The position numbers were made by a program, and so were the translations under genes. Under the pieces are notes generated by a model. It was not told where the DNA came from. It made no database searches and was given only the letters and a program-made list of their open reading frames with translations. DNA of 6,315 nt, taken from the NCBI GenBank assembly GCA_014379915.1, contig JACMKV010000118.1, forward strand, positions 1 to 6,315. The letters are read 5' to 3'. Below, piece by piece: positions 1-4,813 of this stretch; position 1 is the stretch's first letter, and every line of letters starts with the position of its first letter. Source of the stretch: Burkholderiales bacterium (GTDB taxonomy: Bacteria; Pseudomonadota; Gammaproteobacteria; Burkholderiales; JACMKV01).

Positions 1-190
1 TCATCGTTTCGCCCGTTTCCGCGCCAGCCTTGCCCGACACGGAAGTTTTGACCCTGTAGCGCTCGGCTTGCGATTGCGCGATCTGCGCGGCGAGCACGGG
101 CTCACAATCCGGTTCTGCCACCATGGCATAGGGTGCGCCGATCGCCCCGCACAGGCTAGCGAGAAAACCTGCTTTTATCGAAAGCCGCAT
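1..190 (-). CDS. Exported protein of unknown function (5' part only)
   Basis: This is the start of a minus-strand gene that runs off the left edge; 63 codons are visible. It opens with a typical Sec signal peptide: MRLSIK with two positive residues, a hydrophobic stretch at about residues 7-24, and a possible cleavage site after A25 (YAMVA/EPDCEP). The mature part begins with a Cys in PDCEPV and continues as a mixed polar helix-like stretch (AAQIAQSQAERYRV), so a periplasmic protein is likely. The ATG at 188-190 is preceded by AAAGGTGTCT, a fair ribosome binding site. It reads in the same direction as the ABC operon but lies 481 bp beyond it, so it probably has its own promoter. I do not recognise the family. 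The Cys is not in a clear lipobox, so a lipoprotein is less likely. Confidence is good that it is a gene and low for any function. Confidence 0.7.
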   Translation of the reverse strand, partial: MRLSIKAGFLASLCGAIGAPYAMVAEPDCEPVLAAQIAQSQAERYRVKTSVSGKAGAETGETM

Positions 191-353
191 AGACACCTTT
201 ATGATTGTCACGCCTTTACGGCGAAACATTTCTGTGCGCGCGCAATGTGGCTCAACAGTCGGAGATTACAACGCCGCGGTCGCGACCTTGCCGCCTGGCA
301 GATTTGAAACGGGCTGGAAGGTTTGATGCAGCCGGAGGCACGGACAAGCCGCG

Positions 354-375
354 CAAATGCAGTTTAGCGCATTTG
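354..375. repeat. 7-bp inverted repeat with 8-nt spacer
   Basis: The perfect arms CAAATGC (354-360) and GCATTTG (369-375) flank an 8-nt AT-rich centre. Read on the minus strand the centre contains TAAACT, a possible -10 box about 170 bp upstream of the exported-protein start. The symmetry and size would suit a dimeric regulator's operator, but a hairpin or chance is equally possible. No regulator is encoded nearby. Confidence 0.35.
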
Positions 376-383
376 ATGGCATG

Positions 384-398
384 TTCCGCTGCGCGGAA
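384..398. repeat. Perfect short hairpin
   Basis: TTCCGC (384-389) and GCGGAA (393-398) are exact reverse complements around a TGC loop. No T-run follows on either strand, so this is not a standard intrinsic terminator. It is one of several palindromes clustered in this gene-free stretch. Confidence 0.4.
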
Positions 399-437
399 GG
401 GCAGCCGATCGTTGCCTGGCGCCGCAACCGAATTTTT

Positions 438-515
438 CCCCTCCTCGCTGAGGCGGAGAAACGCGAAGTGGCGGGGTGGCCAGTCCCCGGCGCTGACGCT
501 GCTCTGCGCTCAGCG
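438..515. repeat. Degenerate dispersed-type intergenic repeat
   Basis: The stretch begins CCCCTCCTCGCTGAGG and continues through GCGAAGTGGCGGGGTGG, CAGTCCCCGG and CGCTGA...TCAGCG (491-496 with 510-515). This order of blocks resembles a widespread family of dispersed palindromic repeats in GC-rich proteobacterial genomes, in which a CCCCTCCT hairpin is followed by a CGGGGTGG block. The family resemblance is from memory. The copy looks decayed: the first hairpin has mismatched arms (CTCC pairs with GGAG, with a bulge). Confidence 0.4.
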
Positions 516-585
516 TTTAGCCGTGCGGCTGCTTGTGCGTATAAGGGTGAAATCGCCGGAACTATCAATCGAGAATCAGACCGGA

Positions 586-598
586 CACGCGCCGCGTG
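586..598. repeat. CACGCG-C-CGCGTG palindrome
   Basis: A perfect 6-bp inverted repeat around one central C, directly beside the longer hairpin at 602-625. It could form a short stem or be a binding site. There is no evidence to choose between these. Confidence 0.35.
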
Positions 599-601
599 CG
601 C

Positions 602-625
602 TCCCTCCCCGTCGAAGGGGAGGGA
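602..625. repeat. 9-bp perfect hairpin downstream of the ABC operon
   Basis: TCCCTCCCC (602-610) and GGGGAGGGA (617-625) are exact reverse complements around the 6-nt loop GTCGAA, which reads TTCGAC on the minus strand. The hairpin lies 47 nt beyond the stop codon of the permease fusion gene, so it could stabilise the 3' end of that transcript or help terminate it. No T-run follows on the minus strand, so it is not a canonical intrinsic terminator. The same motif is common in dispersed intergenic repeats, and it may simply be part of the repeat mosaic here. Confidence 0.5.
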
Positions 626-671
626 TGAGCGGTAGTAGTTGGGGTCGCCAACATTCAGCGCCTGGTTTGCC

Positions 672-2228
672 CTACGTCAACTTCGGGCCGCGCAGACCGG
701 CCGGACTCAGCCAGCGCTGAACCAGCGCGAAGCCGCCTTCGATGAGCAGCGCGAGTGCCGCTGCCGGAATCGCGCCGGACAGCAGTATGGCATTGTCATT
801 GACCGCGAGGCCGGCGGCGATGCGCTCGCCGTAACCTCCGGCGCCGATAAAGGCAGCAATAGTCGCGGTTCCCACGCTGATGATCGCCGCCGTCTTGATG
901 CCAGCCGCAATCGATGGCGCCGCCAGCGGCAACTCGATCAGGCGCAAGCGCGCGAATGACGGCAAGCCCAGTGCTCGCGCCGATTCGCGCAGCGCTGGCG
1001 CGATCGAAACCAGTCCGCTGTGGGTATTGCGGACAATCGGCAACAGCGAATACAAAAACAGCGCGATCAACGCTGGCAGCGTGCCGATCCGGTTCAGCAG
1101 CGGAATCAGGAATGCCAGCAGTGCTAGCGAAGGAATGGTCTGGATCACGCTGACACTCGCCAAAATCGACGAAGCGGCCGAGGGCGATCGAGCCGCCCAA
1201 ACCCCGAGCGGAACGCCGGCTGCGACGGCGGCAGCCAGCGAAACCAGCACCAGCAGCAGATGTTCGCGCGTCAGCCGCCAGAAATCCGGGCCGAACAACA
1301 GATCGATGAAACGGCGCCTGTCAGCAGTATTTGGGAGCGAGTCAGCAGTGTCCGGGAGCGAGCGAGCGCTGGCGAGGAAATCTTCCGCGATTTGCGCGAA
1401 GCCGATTCCGCCGAGCTCCGCCCTTGCATTCATCGCGATCATCGCGCCGGCCGAAATGCTGCCCTCGAGCTTTTGCAGCGTCGCCCAGGTCTTCGGCAAA
1501 CGCCGCGGCAGGTCGGCACGATAGAGCAGGACAGCGTCATACGCCGGAAACACCTTGCGATCGTCGCGCAACACACGCAATTCGTATTCGGCGATTTTCG
1601 CGTCGGTCGAATAGATATCGATGACATCGATTTCGTCGGCGACCAGCGCTTCATAAGCGAGGCCATGATCGATCGCGCGCGGCGCAGTGAACGGCAGGCT
1701 GTAAGCCCGTTTCAACGCTCGCCAGCCATCCTCTCGTTGCAGGAATTCCTGCGACAAGCCAAGCTTCAATCCGACGTGTTGCGCCAGATCGGACACCGTG
1801 CTGATTCCAAGCGCCGCCGCCTCAGCCTCACGCATGGCCAATGCATAAGTGTTGTTGAAACCGAATGGAATGCCGGCGGCGAGTGCTAGCGGGGCGAGCT
1901 CGCGATTGATTGCGGCACTTGCAGCAAGATCCGCGGCGTCCGACTTCAGCAATTCGCGTGCGATCGTCCCCGTGTATTCGGGATACGCGTCTATGCTGCC
2001 GGCTTGCAAGGCCGCGAATACGATGCCCGTGTTGCCGAGCCCGGGCTTGTGCGCGACCTGCGTTTCCCCGGCGCTGCGCGCAGTCTGCGCAATGATCTCA
2101 CCAAGAATGTAGGATTCGGTGAACCGTTTGGACGCGATGGTCAGCGCCTCCTGCGCGACCGCTGCGTTCGCCAGAAGTGCGCTGAGCAGCATGGTCGCGC
2201 GCATCACAGCCCGCATCACGACCCGCAT
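672..2228 (-). CDS. ABC importer fusion: betaine/choline-type binding domain + permease
   Basis: Likely an osmoprotectant (glycine betaine, choline or similar) import protein carrying both substrate binding and membrane transport. Residue numbers here count from the GTG at 2231. There is a signal peptide (about 14-26, LLSALLANAAVAQ), then an OpuAC/ProX-like binding domain at about 27-290 with the hallmarks ASKRFTES, YPEYTGT, FNNTYAL, IYSTDAKI and FPAYDAVLLY. An ABC permease domain follows at about 318-510, with five or six hydrophobic segments and an EAA loop (ESARALGLPSFARLRLIELP, 415-434). Y86, Y129, Y207 and Y231 are spaced like the ProX aromatic box. The linker holds a duplicated heptad, SLPDTAD/SLPNTAD (291-304). 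The preferred start is ATG 2226-2228, overlapping the ATPase stop as TGATG; the GTG at 2231 and downstream ATGs at 2216, 2204 and 2192 are alternatives. Family assignment is secure; the substrate is inferred. Confidence 0.93.
   Translation of the reverse strand: MRVVMRAVMRATMLLSALLANAAVAQEALTIASKRFTESYILGEIIAQTARSAGETQVAHKPGLGNTGIVFAALQAGSIDAYPEYTGTIARELLKSDAADLAASAAINRELAPLALAAGIPFGFNNTYALAMREAEAAALGISTVSDLAQHVGLKLGLSQEFLQREDGWRALKRAYSLPFTAPRAIDHGLAYEALVADEIDVIDIYSTDAKIAEYELRVLRDDRKVFPAYDAVLLYRADLPRRLPKTWATLQKLEGSISAGAMIAMNARAELGGIGFAQIAEDFLASARSLPDTADSLPNTADRRRFIDLLFGPDFWRLTREHLLLVLVSLAAAVAAGVPLGVWAARSPSAASSILASVSVIQTIPSLALLAFLIPLLNRIGTLPALIALFLYSLLPIVRNTHSGLVSIAPALRESARALGLPSFARLRLIELPLAAPSIAAGIKTAAIISVGTATIAAFIGAGGYGERIAAGLAVNDNAILLSGAIPAAALALLIEGGFALVQRWLSPAGLRGPKLT
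1320..1361. repeat. 21-bp tandem direct repeat in the fusion linker
   Basis: Two adjacent 21-bp units (1320-1340 and 1341-1361) match at 18 of 21 positions. On the minus strand they encode SLPNTAD and SLPDTAD, back to back, in the segment joining the binding domain to the permease. The reading frame is kept because the unit is a multiple of three. Confidence 0.85.
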
Positions 2229-2235
2229 CACAGCC
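2200..2235. repeat. Three 12-bp tandem repeats at the gene junction
   Basis: The units CGCATCACAGCC (2200-2211), CGCATCACGACC (2212-2223) and CGCATCACAGCC (2224-2235) are head to tail; the outer two are identical and the middle differs at two positions. On the minus strand each unit carries TGATG, so each could act as stop plus start in the same pair of frames. The first unit reached by the ribosome ends the ATPase gene and begins the permease fusion gene; the other two encode the RAVM/RVVM-like n-region of its signal peptide. Confidence 0.9.
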
Positions 2236-2983
2236 CGGTCTCTCTGATTTTTGCGTCGAGTATGGATTTCTGCGCGCGAATGAAGTCGCCCACGAAAGCT
2301 TCGGCCGGCCGTTTGATCAGATCGTCGAGCGCACCGCGCTGAACGACACGGCCGTCGCGCAGCAGCACGATGTCATCGGCGAAGTGCGCGGCCTCGTTCA
2401 TGTCGTGGGTGACAAGAACGACAGTTTTTCCGAGCCGTGCGAAAATGCTTTTTAGCTCGGCCTGCAGCTCGGCGCGAATCAGGGGATCGAGGGCGCCCAG
2501 CGGTTCATCGAGCAGCAGCAGCTTTGGTTCGAGCATCAGTGCGCGCATCAGGGCGATGCGCTGGCGCTGACCGCCGGAAAGCTGCTGCGGATAATGCGCG
2601 AGCAGCTCGCCGCGCAGGTTGACCAGCACGCGCAGCTCGTCGATGCGAGCTGCGATCCACGCCGGCGGACGTTTCAGAAACCGCGCGAGCAAGGCGACAT
2701 TCTGCCGCGCTGTCAGGTGCGGAAACAGCCCGCCGTCCTGAATCACATAACCGATGGTGTGGCGCAGCTGATCTTCGTTTCCGGCATGCATCTCGACGCC
2801 GTCGATCGCAACGCGTCCCGAGTCAGGCTGCAGCAGACCCGCGATCAGGCGCAGCAAGGTCGATTTGCCGCAGCCGCTCGGGCCGATCACGACCGTGGTC
2901 TGGCCCGCGGCAAAGCGCAGCGTGGTCGGCGCCAGCGCTGGCTGACCATCGAAAGTCCTGGCTACGCGGTCCAATGTAATCAA
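2228..2983 (-). CDS. ABC transporter ATPase, osmoprotectant (OpuCA/YehX-like) type
   Basis: Cytoplasmic ATPase that powers the importer encoded next to it. All nucleotide-binding motifs are intact in its 251 residues: Walker A GPSGCGKST (34-42), Q-loop Q82 in YVIQDGGLFPHL, signature LSGGQ (135-139), Walker B LLLLDEP (155-161), D-loop ALD (164-166) and the switch histidine in VTHD (H193). The IQDGGLFPHLT stretch is typical of the betaine/choline importer branch. It ends shortly after the core domain and lacks the C-terminal CBS pair found in OpuAA or OpuCA, so osmotic sensing by CBS domains is not expected. The start is TTG (2983-2981), preceded by AAGGGA a few bases upstream; MITLDRVARTF fits the usual family start and no ATG lies nearby. 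It is first in a two-gene operon, its TGA overlapping the next gene's ATG. A dispersed palindromic repeat begins 18 bp upstream of the start codon. Confidence 0.95.
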   Translation of the reverse strand: MITLDRVARTFDGQPALAPTTLRFAAGQTTVVIGPSGCGKSTLLRLIAGLLQPDSGRVAIDGVEMHAGNEDQLRHTIGYVIQDGGLFPHLTARQNVALLARFLKRPPAWIAARIDELRVLVNLRGELLAHYPQQLSGGQRQRIALMRALMLEPKLLLLDEPLGALDPLIRAELQAELKSIFARLGKTVVLVTHDMNEAAHFADDIVLLRDGRVVQRGALDDLIKRPAEAFVGDFIRAQKSILDAKIRETGL

Positions 2984-3001
2984 AGCGTCCCTTAAAGGTA
3001 T

Positions 3002-3083
3002 CTCTGTGTTCTCTGTGATCTCTGTGGCAGGGCTTTTACTTTTTCGAATCTCTCAAGCCACAGAGAACACAGAGTTCACCGAG
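3002..3083. repeat. 82-bp palindromic element of CTCTGTG-type repeats
   Basis: The left arm (3002-3028) is three 9-bp units beginning CTCTGTG. The right arm (3057-3083) is its reverse complement at 23 of 27 positions, and a 28-bp T-rich spacer separates them. Arms of this CTCTGTG/CACAGAG type recur as dispersed repeats in many bacterial genomes (from memory). The element lies between two divergent genes and could form a long hairpin at the 5' end of the ABC operon transcript. No transposase is encoded within it, so it would be non-autonomous. Confidence 0.85.
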
Positions 3084-3129
3084 AAGATCGAAGCAAAACG
3101 CCATTCGGCCAAGATACTGTTCGAACGGC

Positions 3130-3156
3130 TGGACGAGGAACGACTCGAAGTATAAT
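3130..3156 (+). promoter_or_regulatory. Probable promoter of the MFS gene
   Basis: TATAAT at 3151-3156 matches the sigma-70 -10 consensus exactly and lies 35 bp upstream of the MFS start codon. The best -35 candidate is TGGACG (3130-3135; 4 of 6 matches to TTGACA) with a short 15-bp spacer, so the -35 side is weak. Transcription would start near 3163 and give a leader of about 29 nt. Confidence 0.55.
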
Positions 3157-3191
3157 CGCTGCCCTTCCCTCTTTTCCCACGACCGGATCGA

Positions 3192-4550
3192 ATGACAAAA
3201 AACATCAGCGGCGCCGCGCGCAGTCTCGCAGGCAGCCCGCTACGCCCCGGCGTTGTGCTCGCGTGCGCGTGCGTGATCCTCACGCTGTCGGTCGGCATAC
3301 GCCAGACGTTCGGCCTGTTCCTGCAGCCGATGAGCGTCGACTTCGGTTGGGGCCGCGAAACGTTCGCGTTCGCGCTTGCCGCGCAGAACCTGGTGTGGGG
3401 CGTAGCACAGCCTTTTGCCGGCATGATCGCCGACAAGTTCGGCGCCGGGCGCGTGGTCATTGTGGGGAGCCTGCTTTATGCGCTCGGACTGCTGCTGATG
3501 GCTTATGCCGATACCGCGCTCGGGCTCGATCTGTCGGCGGGCGTGTTGATCGGCCTCGGCTTGAGCGGCACGACGTTTGGCGTGGTCATGGGCGTTGTCG
3601 GGCGTGCAGTCAGCGCGGAAAAACGCAGCATGGCGCTGGGGATAGCCGGGGCCGGAGGCTCATTCGGGCAATTCATCATGCTGCCCTATGGGCAATCGCT
3701 GATCAGCACCTGGGGTTGGCAGGCCGCGCTGATCGGGCTGGCCGTGTCGACGCTGCTGATCGCGCCGCTCGCGTATGGTATGAGAAGCAACGGCGGCATG
3801 AAAAGCAGAAGCGGCGCGAAAAGCAACGACTCGAAAAACGGCGAAGGCCCGGAAATCAGAGACGAACTGGAAATCACTGATGGCTTGAAAAGCATTGGCG
3901 GGCCCGCCGCTCACAGCATTCAGCCTGCCGCGACGCAAAGCATGGCCGCAGCGGTTCGCCAGGCCGCCGCGCATCAGGGATTCTGGCTGCTGACGTTGAG
4001 CTTTTTCGTGTGCGGTTTTCAGATCGTTTTCATTCTTACGCATTTGCCGGCGTTTCTGCTCGACCGCGGCATGACGCCGACCGTCGGCGTGACGGCGCTC
4101 GCGTTGATCGGGTTTTTCAATATCGTCGGCTCGTACGGCTGCGGTTTTCTCGGCGGGCGCTACAGCAAGAAACGCATGCTGTCGGTACTGTATTTCGCCC
4201 GCGCGATAGTTATCACCGCGTTCATCGCGCTGCCGGTCACGCCGGTGACGACGTACCTGTTCGCCTCGGTAATCGGGCTTTTGTGGCTGGGCACGGTACC
4301 GTTGACCAACGGCCTGGTCGCGCAAATCTTTGGCGTCAAATACATGTCGACGCTGTTCGGCATCGTGTTTCTCGGCCATCAGCTCGGCGGATTCATCGGC
4401 GCGTGGTATGGCGGCTACGTGTTCGATGCGACGGGTTCGTATCAGACCATCTGGCTGATTGCGATCGCGCTCAGCGTGCTCGCCGGGTTGGTCTGCTGGC
4501 CAATCGACGAGCGAGGCGTTGCGCCGATCTACCAGGAAAAGCCCGCGTAA
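3192..4550 (+). CDS. MFS transporter, OFA/MCT-like
   Basis: Inner-membrane transporter of the major facilitator superfamily, 452 residues, with two hydrophobic halves of about six segments each. The first half runs from about residue 19 to 197 and contains motif A, GMIADKFGAGRVV (77-89). The second runs from about 262 to 437 and has a related GGRYSKKR (321-328). The N-terminal SVGIRQTFGLFLQPMSVDFG and the GFFNIVGSYGCG stretch suit the oxalate/formate antiporter and monocarboxylate transporter branches, but the substrate cannot be read from sequence. The central cytoplasmic loop (about 198-260) is unusually long, polar and repetitive (MKSRSGAKSNDSKNGEG). The start ATG has a TATAAT box 35 bp upstream and only a weak ribosome binding site (GGATCG). 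The gene diverges from the ABC operon; no regulator or enzyme nearby hints at what it carries. A 41-codon gene follows on the same strand. Confidence 0.88.
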   Translation: MTKNISGAARSLAGSPLRPGVVLACACVILTLSVGIRQTFGLFLQPMSVDFGWGRETFAFALAAQNLVWGVAQPFAGMIADKFGAGRVVIVGSLLYALGLLLMAYADTALGLDLSAGVLIGLGLSGTTFGVVMGVVGRAVSAEKRSMALGIAGAGGSFGQFIMLPYGQSLISTWGWQAALIGLAVSTLLIAPLAYGMRSNGGMKSRSGAKSNDSKNGEGPEIRDELEITDGLKSIGGPAAHSIQPAATQSMAAAVRQAAAHQGFWLLTLSFFVCGFQIVFILTHLPAFLLDRGMTPTVGVTALALIGFFNIVGSYGCGFLGGRYSKKRMLSVLYFARAIVITAFIALPVTPVTTYLFASVIGLLWLGTVPLTNGLVAQIFGVKYMSTLFGIVFLGHQLGGFIGAWYGGYVFDATGSYQTIWLIAIALSVLAGLVCWPIDERGVAPIYQEKPA

Positions 4551-4559
4551 GTTAAGCAC

Positions 4560-4634
4560 ATGAGCGGCGACATGAGATCGGCGGGCGAAGTGGAAATCAC
4601 GTGCACGGAAAGCGCGTGCAGGAGGAAGCTGTGA
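4560..4634 (+). CDS. Possible 24-aa leader ORF coupled to the small membrane protein
   Basis: A short frame starts at ATG 4560-4562, 9 nt after the MFS stop codon, and ends at TGA 4632-4634. Its stop overlaps the GTG start of the next gene as GTGA, the arrangement of translationally coupled genes. The peptide begins MSGDMRSAGEVEITC and ends CRRKL; it has two cysteines and no membrane segment. There is no clear ribosome binding site ahead of it (TAAGTTAAGCAC), so reinitiation after the MFS gene would be needed. The overlap may be chance, and nothing shows that this peptide is made. Confidence 0.25.
   Translation: MSGDMRSAGEVEITCTESACRRKL
4602..4620 (+). promoter_or_regulatory. Hairpin abutting the small gene's ribosome binding site
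   Basis: TGCACG (4602-4607) and CGTGCA (4615-4620) form a perfect 6-bp stem with a 7-nt loop. The last stem base is also the first base of the AGGAGG ribosome binding site (4620-4625), so folding could influence ribosome access to the 41-codon gene. A role in mRNA processing after the MFS gene is an alternative. No T-run follows, so it is not a standard terminator. Confidence 0.35.
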
Positions 4635-4756
4635 AAAGCAAATTCTGGATATGGTCGCTGCTGATGCTGCTGGCGCTTATGATCAGCGCGCTGGCCTTCC
4701 GCAGCTATCTGAATCCGGCGCTGCTGATCGATTTCGCGAATGCGTTCTATTGTTGA
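4631..4756 (+). CDS. Small single-pass membrane protein, 41 aa
   Basis: A short gene of 41 codons. Its GTG start (4631-4633) is preceded by a consensus ribosome binding site, AGGAGG (4620-4625), at good spacing; no other start in this frame is so placed. The product begins MKSKFWIW, with a positive n-region, has one hydrophobic helix at about residues 5-23, and ends with a short tail containing YLNPALLIDFANAFYC. The positive N-terminus suggests the N-in orientation with the tail in the periplasm, or alternatively an uncleaved or cleaved signal peptide. The tail ends in a Cys as the last residue. I have a vague impression of similar tiny proteins with an LxDxAN tail in related bacteria, but cannot confirm it. 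It lies 80 bp after the MFS gene on the same strand and is convergent with ftsB. Function unknown. Confidence 0.72.
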   Translation: MKSKFWIWSLLMLLALMISALAFRSYLNPALLIDFANAFYC

Positions 4757-4800
4757 ATTCGCTTCGTTGCGCTGAGCGTGAATGCGAGTCGCGTAGCTAA

Positions 4801-4813
4801 AATCGGCGCGATT
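4801..4813 (-). terminator. Weak terminator-like hairpin after ftsB
   Basis: AATCG and CGATT form a 5-bp stem around a 3-nt loop, overlapping the last bases of the ftsB stop codon region. On the minus strand the stem is followed by TTAG, giving a short T-run (CGATTTTAG). It sits where the eno-ftsB transcript should end, but the stem is short, so the call is tentative. Confidence 0.3.

Larger units (their letters stand above)
191..671. other. Intergenic region rich in inverted repeats, no gene supported
   Basis: No credible coding sequence is visible over these 481 bp. The open frames here encode Arg/Ala/Pro-rich, low-complexity proteins with no recognisable motif, and they overlap one another on both strands. 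The region instead holds a series of short inverted repeats: 211-223, 354-375, 384-398, about 440-459, 491-515, 586-598 and 602-625. It must contain the 3' end of the ABC operon transcript and the promoter of the exported-protein gene, both on the minus strand. I could not identify a convincing -35/-10 pair. TAAACT inside the inverted repeat at 354-375 is the best -10 candidate on the minus strand, but it has no good -35 partner. Confidence 0.6.

Noticed and set aside
266..568. Minus-strand open frame of 100 codons in the left gap
   Set aside because: Low-complexity Ala/Arg/Pro composition through repeat-like DNA, no recognisable motif, and competing frames over the same bases.
602..625. Intrinsic terminator for the ABC operon
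   Set aside because: The stem is strong and well placed, but no T-run follows on the minus strand and the motif is common in dispersed repeats, so it was listed as a hairpin repeat instead.
205..720. Plus-strand open frame of 171 codons in the left gap
   Set aside because: The product is Arg/Ser/Pro-rich without domains, crosses several inverted repeats, and runs into the 3' end of the permease fusion gene on the other strand. No ribosome binding site was seen.
880..1524. Long plus-strand frame (214 codons) opposite the permease fusion gene
   Set aside because: It is antisense to a gene with clear family motifs. Long antisense frames are expected in GC-rich coding DNA, and the Ser/Ala/Arg-rich product matches nothing I recognise.
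3029..3056. Promoter of the ABC operon inside the palindrome spacer (TTGAGA on the minus strand)
   Set aside because: No -10 box lies at a workable distance from TTGAGA, so no promoter was called.
3053..3460. Minus-strand frame of 135 codons spanning the MFS promoter
   Set aside because: It overlaps the start of the MFS gene and runs into the palindromic repeat; the FSVNSVFSVA end is simply translated repeat sequence.
3660..4559. Minus-strand frame of 299 codons opposite the MFS gene
   Set aside because: The product is an Arg/Gln/His-rich shadow of the MFS coding sequence; the plus strand encodes a coherent membrane transporter.
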